Assembly (NCBI GenBank): GCA_013289985.1
Contig: JABCYW010000029.1
Coordinates: forward strand, 1-51,422
Direction: 5' to 3'
DNA: 51,422 bases
DNA from: Betaproteobacteria bacterium
Lineage (GTDB): Bacteria > Pseudomonadota > Gammaproteobacteria > Burkholderiales > Burkholderiaceae_C
The translations under genes and the position numbers were made by a program. Shown here one piece after another: positions 8,599 to 16,796 of this stretch; position 1 is the stretch's first letter; the number at the start of each line of letters is the position of its first letter. The notes beneath the pieces are model-generated. The model had not been told where the DNA came from. It saw only the letters and a program-made list of their open reading frames with translations, and made no database searches.

Positions 8599-10017
8599 AT
8601 GCGCAACATCGACCACATCTACATAGCCGGTGCCTTCGTCAAGCCGCACGGCACCGAACGCTTCCCGCTGGTCAATCCGACCACCGAGGAAGTCATCGGC
8701 CACGTCGTCCTGGCCGACAAGGAAGATACCCAGCGGGCCATCGCGGCCGCCAGGAACGCGTTGCCTGCCTTCGCGCGCACCACCAAGGCACAGCGCGTCG
8801 CGATGCTCGAGTGCCTGCACGCCGCGGTCATGTCCCGCGCCGACGAACTGCGAGACGCGACGATCGAGGAGTACGGCGGCCCGGTGTCGCGCGCAGCGTG
8901 GGTCTCGCAGTACGCCGCGCAGGCGTTCCTCGACGCCGCCCGCACGCTGGAGGCCTATGAATTCGAACGTCGCGTGGGCTCGGCCACCGTCGTCATGGAG
9001 CCCGTCGGCGTCTCGGTGCTGATCACGCCGTGGAACAGCAACGCCGGCTCCATCTGCAGCAAGCTCGCCATGGCGATCGCGGCCGGCTGCACGACGGTCA
9101 TCAAGCCCAGCGAGATGAGCGCCCTCCAGACCCGGATCGTGGCCGAAGCCTTTCACGAGGCGGATCTGCCCGCCGGCGTCGTCAACATCATCAACGGGCG
9201 CGGCGACGTCGTGGGCACCGAGCTGAGCACGAATCCCGGCGTCGCCAGGATCTCGTTCACGGGCTCGACCGGCACCGGCAAGGTCATCGCGCGCCAGGCG
9301 CTCGACACGATGAAGCGCGTGAGCCTGGCGCTCGGCGGCAAGTCGCCGACGATCCTCCTGGAAGATGCCGACTTCGAGAAGGCCGTTCCGGCCGCGCTGA
9401 ACATCGCCTTCCTGAACAACGGCCAGGCGTGCATCGCGGGCTCGCGGCTTCTCGTCCCGCACAGGCGCCTGGCGCAGGTCGTCGAACTGGCCAAGGCGGC
9501 GGTGGCGGGAATGAAGGTCGGCGACCCGGCCGACCCGGCAACGACCATCGGCCCGATGGCCAACCGCAATCAGTTCGACCGCGTGCAGGCCTATATCAGC
9601 CGCGGCCTCGAGCAAGGCGCGACGCTCGTCGCCGGCGGCGAAGGTCGTCCGCACGGGCTGGACCGCGGCTACTTCGTCAAGCCGACCGTGTTCGCCAATG
9701 TCGGCAACGACATGACCATCGCGCAGGAAGAGATCTTCGGCCCGGTGCTGTGCATCATCACCTATCGCGACGAGGACGAAGCCGTCGCCATCGCGAACGA
9801 CTCGGCCTTCGGGCTCCACGCCTACGTGTTCTCCTCCGACGTCCAGCACGCCCAGGCCATCGCGCGCCGACTCGAGGCCGGACGGGTGGCGATCAACGGC
9901 ATGCAGAACGACGCGCTGGCGCCGTTCGGGGGCTACAAGCAATCGGGCATCGGGCGCGAGTTCGGCCCGTTCGGACTGGAGTCGTTCCTCGAAGCCAAGA
10001 CGATCATGGCCGCGTGA
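8599..10017 (+). CDS. Aldehyde dehydrogenase-family protein with unusual active site
   Basis: This 472-residue ALDH-superfamily protein has ITPWN, VIKPSE, FTGSTGTGK, Cys278 in NNGQACIAGSR and EEIFGPV. The residue aligned with the general-base glutamate of the usual ELGGK motif is Ala244 (SLALGGKSPT). Catalysis may therefore depend on another base, or hydrolysis of the thioester may be slow. The fold is certain and the activity is not. The gene has its own divergent LysR regulator and a good ribosome-binding site (AGGAG about 8 bases before ATG). It may belong to the same degradative pathway as the 1287-5536 operon, acting on a different aldehyde. Confidence 0.9.
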   Translation: MRNIDHIYIAGAFVKPHGTERFPLVNPTTEEVIGHVVLADKEDTQRAIAAARNALPAFARTTKAQRVAMLECLHAAVMSRADELRDATIEEYGGPVSRAAWVSQYAAQAFLDAARTLEAYEFERRVGSATVVMEPVGVSVLITPWNSNAGSICSKLAMAIAAGCTTVIKPSEMSALQTRIVAEAFHEADLPAGVVNIINGRGDVVGTELSTNPGVARISFTGSTGTGKVIARQALDTMKRVSLALGGKSPTILLEDADFEKAVPAALNIAFLNNGQACIAGSRLLVPHRRLAQVVELAKAAVAGMKVGDPADPATTIGPMANRNQFDRVQAYISRGLEQGATLVAGGEGRPHGLDRGYFVKPTVFANVGNDMTIAQEEIFGPVLCIITYRDEDEAVAIANDSAFGLHAYVFSSDVQHAQAIARRLEAGRVAINGMQNDALAPFGGYKQSGIGREFGPFGLESFLEAKTIMAA

Positions 10018-10094
10018 TCGCCGCGCGGGGATCGCCGGCTTTCACGGCGCGAATTCCGCACGCTACCTGTCCGATCGAGCGCCGCGTCGGCGCC

Positions 10095-10907
10095 TCAGAG
10101 CGCGCTGTTCATGACGGTCTCGTTGCCGTTGTCGGGCGCCGCGCCCGGCGTCATCTTGATCGCCTTGATGGAATAGACGATGCTCGCGCTGTTGCGGGTC
10201 TCGGGCACGCCGGTGAAGGTGCTCGGGATCTCCGCATCCCAGTCCTGCTTGCGGCGACGGGATGCCGGCAGCGACTCGGAGAGGTTGAGGTTCAAGGCGG
10301 CGAAATTGCGATCGAGCCGCTCCTGCTCGTCGGTCGACAGCACCGTATCGAACACGATGCGTCGCGGCACGACGTTGGCCAGCGAGTGCAGCGCGAAGCC
10401 GCGGTTGTTGAGCGCCACCCACTGCCCGGCGTGGTGGTAGGCCCGGATCCGCAGGTCGTTGCTGCGTTCGGGGTACTGCCGCAGCACGCGCGCGATGTCG
10501 AGCACCTCCTTGCCCGCCAGCCATTCCGGCTGCCCCTCGTAGTGACCTTGGAAGTGCCGGTTGATCGTGAACTGGCTGAACTTCAGCCCGAGAATCTGCA
10601 GCGCGTCGGTCGAGAACGTCGCCAGGGTCTGGGCCTGCGTCACGTCGCGCTTCTTGCCCTGCACCTCCACCGAGCCGATGACGGTCGTGCCGGTCGGCAC
10701 GATGCGGTCGATGCGGCGCGTGATCTCGCCGAGCCAGGCCCCTTTGTAGTCGGCCGGCAGAGCGGTCCACTTGCCGTCCATGCAGTAGGTCTTCAGGTCG
10801 AGGCACAGCGCAAGCATCTCCTCCTTGGCGATGCCGCCCAGCGAATTCCAGGCGCAGTCGGTCAACAGGGTGTGGAGATTGGCGATATTCGTCTGGGAGA
10901 TGGCCAT
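10095..10907 (-). CDS. Hypothetical protein with a ParB/sulfiredoxin-like fold region
   Basis: I start at ATG 10905-10907 (MAISQTNIANLHTLL), giving 270 residues; a longer frame to 11063 runs back through the terminator of the upstream gene. Residues about 105-185 contain GLKFSQFTINRHF and then LRIRAYHHAGQWVALNNRGF followed by VVPRRIVF. This resembles the ParB-like nuclease fold, in which a DNRRL-type motif follows a glycine-tryptophan strand. The same fold occurs in some bacterial toxins. No secretion signal is obvious. The C-terminal 60 residues are polar with no recognised domain. It lies on the same strand as DUF6493 but beyond a terminator. Function is not assigned. Confidence 0.6.
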   Translation of the reverse strand: MAISQTNIANLHTLLTDCAWNSLGGIAKEEMLALCLDLKTYCMDGKWTALPADYKGAWLGEITRRIDRIVPTGTTVIGSVEVQGKKRDVTQAQTLATFSTDALQILGLKFSQFTINRHFQGHYEGQPEWLAGKEVLDIARVLRQYPERSNDLRIRAYHHAGQWVALNNRGFALHSLANVVPRRIVFDTVLSTDEQERLDRNFAALNLNLSESLPASRRRKQDWDAEIPSTFTGVPETRNSASIVYSIKAIKMTPGAAPDNGNETVMNSAL

Positions 10908-11059
10908 GGGCGTCGATGTCAGGCTGCTGGCGACGGCCAGTGCCGTCGAGAATCGGCGATCATCGGGGCCGGCGATGGCAGGGGCAAGTCCCGCCTCGCG
11001 CCAAGTTGGGGATTGCGGTGAGGCGCCGCACCGACGGCACGACGAACGCGACCGCCCCG

Positions 11060-11092
11060 ACAAGAAAAGCCCCGGAAGTCACTCCTCCGGGG
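11060..11092 (-). terminator. Intrinsic terminator of the SWIM-DUF6493 operon
   Basis: Read on the minus strand, CCCCGGA (11092-11086) pairs with TCCGGGG (11076-11070) and is followed by CTTTTCTT. The loop contains the stop codon of the DUF6493 gene. Confidence 0.7.
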
Positions 11093-13778
11093 TTACAAGC
11101 AGTTGGCGCTGCAGCGTCCGCCCGTTGCCGCCCAGCTTCATCGCGGCCAGAGCGTCGCGGACTGCGGCAGGCAGAGTGCGCTCGCCCGCGACCTTGAGTT
11201 CCAGCAGCAGCTCCAGCAGCGCCGCCATGTCGCGCGGTGGATCCTCAGGGCGCGCCTGCAGCACCACGCACAGCAGCTCGAACACGAAGCCGGCGATGCG
11301 CGCATCGGCGCGCAGCGCCGCCTGCAGGCTCTTGTGCAGACGCGCGACCTTCAGCAGCGGCGTCGCCAGCAGCTCGCGCAGCGTGTCGCCCAACGCCTGC
11401 GGTGGTGCGAAGCGGCCCTCGGCATGCGCGTGGACGAGCGCGTCGACCGCGACCGCCGTCTGCCCAGGTTCCTTGCCGGCCAGCGCCAGCGCGAGCAGCA
11501 GGCAAGCCATCGGGCCCATGGGCGTCACCGGATCGAGCAGCGGCTCGAGGTAGGCGCGGTCGTGCCAGCGCGCCTCCCACCAGTCGAGGTTGTTGCCGAT
11601 CGAGTGCGCGCCCTCGGCGAAGAAGGCTTGCAGATCGGACGGCAGGAGCGTCGCCGAATAGCGGATCGCGCCGGCATCGGTGCTCGCGAAGCTCCACCAC
11701 CGCGTGAAGCGGCGGTCGGCATCGTCGGGGCAATGGCGCATCACGGCCGGAAGGTCGTCGGCCACCGCGACGGCGCGCGGCTCGCTCTCCATCAGGAAGC
11801 CGTGGTTCGTGTAGGTCTTGCCCTGGGCTTCGTGCGATCGCGTGTCCACACGCCAGGCGTAGCGGCCGACCAGCGCCGCGTCGGGCCCGAGGCCGGGATG
11901 GCGCGCGGCCAGCACGGGATCGTCGGCGCCCGGATGGCGGATGCGCGCCGCGGCTGCGAACAGCGCACGCTCGGTGCCCGGAACAATGTCGTCGCCAAGG
12001 GCGTATCGCAGCGCGTGCACGAACGGGGCGTCGCCGGGCACCGCCACGCCCACGGGTGTGCCGCGCCGGGGCGCCAGCCGCAGCAGCGCACGCACCTGCT
12101 CGCGCTCGGATGGCACAACGCCAGCGGCGACGTGGGCTTGCCAGCGCTGCGCAAGGCGATCGGCCGCGATGTAGCCGCCGCGATGCGTGGGCGTGTCCAG
12201 CGGCTCCAGGCGCTGCCGCGACGGGCTCAGGCGCAACAGATCGTCGATACGCCCGACGAGCAGCCGTTCGACGGGGCTGCTGGCATGCCCTGCGCTGACC
12301 TCGCCCGCGACGGCGAAGCGCAGTAGGCGCGCGAGCTCGCGCGGCAGCAGCCGCTCCATGCGCGCAGCGCGCTTGAGCACCGGCCCGAACAGCGCGCGGT
12401 CGCCGCCAGGCGCGACCATGACCAGCCCCGCGACGGCACGCTCGAAGTTCTCGACGTCGTCCGCGTGCTCGAACACGTGCGCGATGCAGTCGACCAGCTC
12501 GTGCACGTCGGCGATTGGCGCGACGCGGCGCTCGTCGCCCAGCGGATCCACAGGCCCGCTTCCCGGCGCCGGCGCCGGCGCCGAGGCTACGGCGCCGACG
12601 ATGCCTGCATCGGCGGTGACGCCAGCATCGGAGAGCAGCGCCTGCAGTGCTGGGCGGTTGGTCGCCGCGAGCCCGCCGGCCAGGCCGGCCAGCCGCGCGC
12701 GCAAGTCGCCGTCCACGCCCCAGCGTGCGAGCCGCACCAGCACGGCGGCCTGTGCGGGCGCGGCCTCGTGCAGCAGGCCCAGGGCCGCGATGTCGGCGGC
12801 CTGTGCAGCGCGGCGCGGCTCGCGCACGACGACGCGGTCGGCCAGCTTCAGCGCGGCCTCGAGCTGGGCCTTCACCGCAGACGCCATGACTGGTCGCAGG
12901 GCGTCGAGCAGCGCGTCGCCGGCGATCGGTGCGGCTGCATCGATCTGCTTCAGCACGGCCAGCGCCAGCGTCACCGTCGGCGCAATTCGGCTGGCGCACA
13001 GCGCGAGGTAGCGCGGCAACCGCGTCTGCAACTCGTCGGGGGTCGGTGCCAGTTCGCCATGGAAGCGCGAGAACCAGCCAGCGCGGTATTGCGGCCAGTC
13101 GCGCTCGAGCGCGTCCAGCGTGCGATCGAGCAGCTGCGCGCGCGTGGCCAGGCCATCGTCGACCAGCGCAAGCAGGATCGGCCCCCACGCCAGCGACGAA
13201 TGGCTGTACTTGTCGCTGGACGACAGGCTGAAGTCGCCGGTGCCCTCGATGTCGAACACGCGCGGCAGCACCGCGCGCAGGCCGGCGTCGGCCGCGAACA
13301 TCGCCGCGAGCTTGTTGGCGTCGCGCGTGACGTGCGGCAGCGCCACCAGACCCAGCACATAGTCCTCGCTGTCCGGCCGCTCCGCCAGCCCCGCGACGAT
13401 CAGCCGTTGCACGGTGCCGATCTTCCCCGGCGAGCGCTTGAGCAGCGCGTCAGCCAAGCCGTCGAGTGACCGCGGGCGGAACTCGGTGCCGACCGCCACC
13501 AGCACATCGTCGTCGACCCTGGCTTCGGCGACATCGGCCGTGGTGCCGCAAAGCACGATCGCGGTGTCCATGCTGTGCCGTTGCTCGCGTGTGGGCCGCC
13601 CGCCCCAGCCGTCGGCGTCGGGGCGCCAGCCGGCCTCCTGGATGAGCTTGACCATGCGCACGAGGCCGGCGCGATGCACGGAGCGCTGCGCAGGCGTCTC
13701 GGCGCGCAGCAGGGCCAGCACGGCCGCGGCGTCGCCGGCGTGGATCGCGGCCTCGAGCGGTGTCTTCGGCTCGAACAT
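11079..13778 (-). CDS. DUF6493-family protein
   Basis: This is an 899-residue protein starting MFEPKTPLEAAIHAG. The ATG (13776-13778) overlaps the stop of the upstream SWIM gene (ATGA), which fixes the start and implies translational coupling. It is rich in helical, leucine/alanine-dense segments, has no signal peptide, and looks like an alpha-solenoid or scaffold. The C-terminal half contains better conserved aromatic stretches (RWWSFASTDAGAIRYSATLL). The DUF6493 assignment rests on overall style and on its pairing with a SWIM zinc-finger protein, a neighbourhood I recall for this family. Biochemical function is unknown. A terminator overlaps the stop codon, so this is the last gene of the operon. 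Confidence 0.7.
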   Translation of the reverse strand: MFEPKTPLEAAIHAGDAAAVLALLRAETPAQRSVHRAGLVRMVKLIQEAGWRPDADGWGGRPTREQRHSMDTAIVLCGTTADVAEARVDDDVLVAVGTEFRPRSLDGLADALLKRSPGKIGTVQRLIVAGLAERPDSEDYVLGLVALPHVTRDANKLAAMFAADAGLRAVLPRVFDIEGTGDFSLSSSDKYSHSSLAWGPILLALVDDGLATRAQLLDRTLDALERDWPQYRAGWFSRFHGELAPTPDELQTRLPRYLALCASRIAPTVTLALAVLKQIDAAAPIAGDALLDALRPVMASAVKAQLEAALKLADRVVVREPRRAAQAADIAALGLLHEAAPAQAAVLVRLARWGVDGDLRARLAGLAGGLAATNRPALQALLSDAGVTADAGIVGAVASAPAPAPGSGPVDPLGDERRVAPIADVHELVDCIAHVFEHADDVENFERAVAGLVMVAPGGDRALFGPVLKRAARMERLLPRELARLLRFAVAGEVSAGHASSPVERLLVGRIDDLLRLSPSRQRLEPLDTPTHRGGYIAADRLAQRWQAHVAAGVVPSEREQVRALLRLAPRRGTPVGVAVPGDAPFVHALRYALGDDIVPGTERALFAAAARIRHPGADDPVLAARHPGLGPDAALVGRYAWRVDTRSHEAQGKTYTNHGFLMESEPRAVAVADDLPAVMRHCPDDADRRFTRWWSFASTDAGAIRYSATLLPSDLQAFFAEGAHSIGNNLDWWEARWHDRAYLEPLLDPVTPMGPMACLLLALALAGKEPGQTAVAVDALVHAHAEGRFAPPQALGDTLRELLATPLLKVARLHKSLQAALRADARIAGFVFELLCVVLQARPEDPPRDMAALLELLLELKVAGERTLPAAVRDALAAMKLGGNGRTLQRQLLVTPEE

Positions 13779-15127
13779 CAGGCGCCCCGGCTCGCTTCGG
13801 CCGCCAGCACGTGCTTGCACGGCCCGCGCTGGCCCTGGTGAGCCGCGAACCACGGACAGGTGCAGTGCAACTCGCCGGCCTTCTCGCGCACGCGATGCGC
13901 CACGTCGCCGCTGCGCACGGTGGCCTCGAACGGCGACGCCTTCACGATGCTGACGGCCCCGCCGTCGATCAACTCGCGTGCGGCGGCCAGTCGAGGGTGC
14001 ATGTCTTCGACGTCCGACAGGTCGAACGGCAACACGCGGTGGAAGTAACGCCCCTCGGCGACGTCGAAGCCGGCCAGTCCGCAGGCGCCGAGCACGCGCA
14101 GCGTGTCCTCGACCTCGCCGACATCCAGCGCGAGTTCATCGGCGAGCGTTGCGGCGTCGAGTCGTGGCTGCCACTGCAGCACGGAACGCACCCGCGCCAG
14201 CGCGCCGGCGCTGCGCGTGCTCGCGTGCAGCAGAGCCCGGAGCGCCTGGCCCTCGCCGGAGAAGCCACGCCAGACCTCGGGGCTCAGCGCCAGCGTCAGG
14301 CGCGCATCGCCGAAGTCCAGCACCCAGGCGCTGGCCTGCTGCGCGTCGTCGGCGAACACGGCCAGCGAGCGGGCGCGAGGCAGCAGCGCCTCCAGCACGC
14401 GCAGGCGGCGGGTGCCGGTGACGCGCACGCCGTTCGCGGCCGCACGCGTGGTCGCGAACAGGCCGGCCGGGCCGGGGACGATCCACAGCGGCGTGCGGCT
14501 GGTCGACGCGCGCGGCAGCGTGCGCAGGAAGCGCAGCGCCGCGGACGCCGAAACCTCGAAGCGTCGCCGCATCGCGGCCTGGCAGGACTGCACCTCGACC
14601 ATGCCGCGGATCCAGCGCGTGGGCAGTTCCACCTGGCGCTCGGTGACCTCGGCACTGCCGCTGCGCAGCGTCAGCTCGTCGGGGCCGACGGCCAGCTCCA
14701 GCCCAGCCTCGTCACGCACGCGTGCAAGCGCCGCGCGCATCGGCGCGTTGAAGTCGACGTTGGTCGTGCCCTTGGCGATCACCTGGCCGTCATAGGCGGC
14801 GGGCAGCACGTCGGCGCGCACGTAGGTGCTGCAGCACGACGAGAATCCCTCGAAGCGCAGCAGGCCGCCGCCACTGGTGACGACGGGGTCGGCCAGCGCG
14901 ATCGTCTTGGCCACCGTGTTGGCCGGGGTGAAGAAGCGCGAGCCCACCACCAGGTGCACTGCGGTCAGCAGTTCGGCCACCAGCCGTGGCGCGAGCATCC
15001 GCCCTTCGAAGAACCGCGGCGGCGCGCCGGCGTCGGGCGCCGCCGTCGACAGCGTGAGCCGGGGGCGCGCGCCGTCCGAAACGAATGACGGATGGGCGTA
15101 GCGATAGGTCTGCGGCACGGCACTCAT
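13778..15127 (-). CDS. SWIM zinc-finger protein
   Basis: This 449-residue protein ends in a SWIM finger: CTCPWFAAHQGQRGPCKH, the C-x-C-(n)-C-x-H arrangement that binds zinc and often nucleic acid or protein. The rest shows mixed alpha/beta character without a further named domain. The stop overlaps the start of the DUF6493 gene, so the two products are made in a fixed ratio and probably act as one complex. In other bacteria such pairs often sit beside MoxR-type ATPase and VWA genes (as in the yeh cluster of E. coli). None is present here, so this is a minimal version. Start at ATG 15127. Confidence 0.85.
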   Translation of the reverse strand: MSAVPQTYRYAHPSFVSDGARPRLTLSTAAPDAGAPPRFFEGRMLAPRLVAELLTAVHLVVGSRFFTPANTVAKTIALADPVVTSGGGLLRFEGFSSCCSTYVRADVLPAAYDGQVIAKGTTNVDFNAPMRAALARVRDEAGLELAVGPDELTLRSGSAEVTERQVELPTRWIRGMVEVQSCQAAMRRRFEVSASAALRFLRTLPRASTSRTPLWIVPGPAGLFATTRAAANGVRVTGTRRLRVLEALLPRARSLAVFADDAQQASAWVLDFGDARLTLALSPEVWRGFSGEGQALRALLHASTRSAGALARVRSVLQWQPRLDAATLADELALDVGEVEDTLRVLGACGLAGFDVAEGRYFHRVLPFDLSDVEDMHPRLAAARELIDGGAVSIVKASPFEATVRSGDVAHRVREKAGELHCTCPWFAAHQGQRGPCKHVLAAEASRGA

Positions 15128-15300
15128 GCGGCCGCATCATGCCTGAATACATGGGCTCGGCGCGCGCATCGGGCGTGCGGACGTGCCCCAGGGGCACCTC
15201 GGGTGATCGGGGCGAGTCGGCCCGAATCCATGCGAATTTTCGTGCGAAATCCGTGCGATCCCACGCCAACCAACGACGGTTTCCGACGCCAGAAACGCCA

Positions 15301-15325
15301 ACGCCAGCGGTGTTTTCGCTGGCGT
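15301..15325. repeat. Hairpin next to the left island boundary
   Basis: ACGCCAGCG (15301-15309) and CGCTGGCGT (15317-15325) are a perfect 9-bp inverted repeat. It sits 13 bases from the tRNA-end-like repeat, mirroring the hairpin at the right copy. On the minus strand it would be a weak terminator, as only a short T-run follows. Confidence 0.55.
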
Positions 15326-15338
15326 CGGTTGTATTGGA

Positions 15339-15355
15339 TGGTGGAGCCGGGGTCA
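15339..15355 (-). repeat. 17-bp direct repeat, left copy: tRNA 3'-end-like att candidate
   Basis: TGGTGGAGCCGGGGTCA is found identically at 18798-18814. Its complement reads as a tRNA-type 3' end (GGCTCCACCA, acceptor strand plus CCA). Together with the hairpins on the same side of each copy, this suggests duplicated attachment sites of an integrated element. Confidence 0.55.
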
Positions 15356-15393
15356 ACCGAACTCACCTATGACAGCGCCGCTTCTGCGCTACG

Positions 15394-15416
15394 AGTTACC
15401 CGCAAAGTTACCCGCA
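15394..15416. repeat. Tandem 11-bp repeat beside the left att candidate
   Basis: AGTTACCCGCA occurs twice (15394-15404 and 15406-15416) with one base between. Short tandem repeats just inside an attachment core are typical of arm-type binding sites for tyrosine integrases. No integrase gene remains in the region. Confidence 0.45.
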
Positions 15417-15438
15417 CGCCGTTGCGACTGGAGCTTGT

Positions 15439-15957
15439 TCATTCCGGAGTGTCGGGATGCGACCTTGGGGTCCGAAAGCCCCGGAACACCCAACCAACAG
15501 TCCAGCCAGCCGCGTAGATTGCGATCACCACTAGCAGCCAAAGCGCACCAGCTTCGGCAAGCTGCTGAAATTGCTCAGTGCGCAAGCCATTCTTGATGTG
15601 ATCCTCACCGATTTGGATCTCGCGATCGTATGCCGCGGTCTCTTCCGGGGTTGGCGCCGGAGGGTCGCATTTCTTGCGCTCGATGTCGGTGCCCGCGTTT
15701 CGTTTGCAGGCGGCGACTTGATCAGGAAACGGCGGAATCGGCGAGTCGGGCGACGTACGCAGAGCCTCAAGTGCCGCGTCGCGACGAATCTTGTCGGCCG
15801 TCGGAACGTGAAGGTAGGCATCGCGGCCAATCACCACTGCCAGCACTACAGAGAGCACGCACCACAGTCGCTGCCAGCCGTTCAGTCGCACCCCCGCCAC
15901 CTCATCGTCCTGCGCACAAAGCGCGCCACAAGCAGTGCATGGGCCTATCAGCCGCAA
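15439..15957 (-). CDS. Two-pass membrane protein with N-terminal CxxC motif
   Basis: This 172-residue protein begins MRLIGPCTACGALC, a cysteine pair that could bind metal. One hydrophobic helix follows (about residues 30-45, LWCVLSVVLAVVIG), then a charged periplasmic or cytoplasmic domain of about 90 residues with CKRNAGTDIERKKC, and a second helix (about 138-160). The family is unnamed but resembles hypothetical membrane proteins of phage-like islands. It lies just downstream of the HicA-like gene on the same strand (8-base gap), so all three may be co-transcribed. Confidence 0.6.
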   Translation of the reverse strand: MRLIGPCTACGALCAQDDEVAGVRLNGWQRLWCVLSVVLAVVIGRDAYLHVPTADKIRRDAALEALRTSPDSPIPPFPDQVAACKRNAGTDIERKKCDPPAPTPEETAAYDREIQIGEDHIKNGLRTEQFQQLAEAGALWLLVVIAIYAAGWTVGWVFRGFRTPRSHPDTPE

Positions 15958-15965
15958 CAGTCGTC

Positions 15966-16211
15966 CTAGTGAAACGTACCACTCGCATCGTCGTCGACAA
16001 TCCGTCGTGTGTCGATGATGTAGTCCTTGACGTCCTCGAGAATGAAATCGGGGTAGTAGCCATCGTATGAGTCGGGCACGATGATGTGCCTGTCGTTGGA
16101 CGTCGAGCGCCAGACGCGCCCCGTACCTGTTCGATGCTCGGTCGGCTCGAATCCGCCAGCGCGCAGTTCCGCCTCGAGTTCATCCGCTGTTTTGATGCGG
16201 CGGGCGATCAA
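15966..16211 (-). CDS. HicA-like protein (putative toxin component)
   Basis: This 81-residue product reads MIARRIKTADELEAEL, then GGFEPTEHRTGTGRVWRSTS and NDRHIIVPDSYDGYY. This is the alpha-beta-beta-beta-alpha order of HicA mRNA interferases (helix, G-F strand, aromatic strand, H-I-x-V-P strand). The usual catalytic histidine of the G-S-H-H turn is absent: the position reads TGTGRVW. The start is TTG (16209-16211), whose TG overlaps the TGA stop of the HicB-like gene (TTGA); no internal ATG exists. Order antitoxin-then-toxin and overlap suggest coupling. If it is an interferase it is divergent; it could also be an inactive relative. Confidence 0.55.
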   Translation of the reverse strand: MIARRIKTADELEAELRAGGFEPTEHRTGTGRVWRSTSNDRHIIVPDSYDGYYPDFILEDVKDYIIDTRRIVDDDASGTFH

Positions 16212-16504
16212 GCGTGAGCGCCCGAAAGCACGAACCTCTTGTTCGACATGACGAGAGGCGCTTCGATGGCGCCGTCAGCATCGCGCAGCGACGCGATGAA
16301 CTCTTTGAACGGTAGCTCGGGAGTGACGTCGCACTCGACGCCCTCGTTCAATTTCATCAACAACTTGATCGAAGGCCCGACGTCTTCATACGCCGCCTTC
16401 GAATCGCGGCTAGCGACATACAGGCCTGGCACCTGATCAGACTGAAACACATGCCATTCATCGACGAACTTGTACCGGACGGTGATCGTAGTTCTCGCGG
16501 ACAT
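16208..16504 (-). CDS. HicB-like protein (putative antitoxin component)
   Basis: This 98-residue protein contains EWHVFQSDQVPGLYVASRD, matching the core of HicB antitoxins, where a W-x-V/A strand is followed by x-x-x-PGL-x-V and a helix (here SKAAYEDVGPSIKLLMKL). No C-terminal ribbon-helix-helix or HTH domain is obvious, so it may neutralise without autoregulating. The start is ATG 16502-16504 with AGGAG a few bases upstream. Its stop overlaps the TTG start of the HicA-like gene. Assignment rests on the paired pattern rather than on either protein alone. Confidence 0.55.
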   Translation of the reverse strand: MSARTTITVRYKFVDEWHVFQSDQVPGLYVASRDSKAAYEDVGPSIKLLMKLNEGVECDVTPELPFKEFIASLRDADGAIEAPLVMSNKRFVLSGAHA

Positions 16505-16602
16505 GATGGGCTCCTGGAATGCGGCAATGCCTGCTCGTCAAGAAATTGTCGCCCTGGGCAACTCGGCTGAACCCCTTTGGAACCAGCCATTTCATGATCT
16601 TT

Positions 16603-16621
16603 TTGGCACGCAGCGTGCCAA
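16603..16621. repeat. 19-bp palindrome TTGGCACGC-A-GCGTGCCAA
   Basis: Perfect 9-bp arms around a single base, about 100 bp upstream of the HicB-like start. It could be an operator for the toxin-antitoxin-like pair, since TA promoters often carry such palindromes. A run of T precedes it on the plus strand, so on the minus strand it is not followed by a T-run and is unlikely to be a terminator. Confidence 0.4.
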
Positions 16622-16733
16622 GGTTGAGCTGGCTTGCTCGGTCAAGACGCGATTCCATACTACACGCTCGAGTTAGCACTCGTACTTCCTGAGTGCTACG
16701 GAGCAGCGCCAATGGCTGCAGTAGGCTCCGGCA

Positions 16734-16796
16734 ATGTGCAATCGCTACGTCTCCCCCGATGAAGCCGAGATAGCGCGCGCCTGGATGACAACATGA
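16734..16796 (+). pseudogene. SRAP (HMCES/YedK) protein, N-terminal fragment
   Basis: ATG 16734 opens a 20-codon frame MCNRYVSPDEAEIARAWMTT then stop. The start MCxRYVSP-x-EAxI is diagnostic for SOS response-associated peptidase (SRAP) proteins, whose Cys2 crosslinks to abasic sites in single-stranded DNA. Only the first 17 or so residues survive before the sequence passes into the NinX-like remnant, so a deletion has joined the two genes. Too short to fold. Confidence 0.6.

Noticed and set aside
11103-13469. Long plus-strand frames opposite DUF6493
   Set aside because: Arg/Gln/His-rich translations typical of antisense frames in GC-rich genes; the minus strand has the operon, ATGA overlap and terminator.
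16603-16621. Sigma-54-like promoter (TTGGCACG with GG-N10-GC spacing)
   Set aside because: The match is explained by a perfect palindrome, and nothing on the plus strand nearby needs such a promoter.
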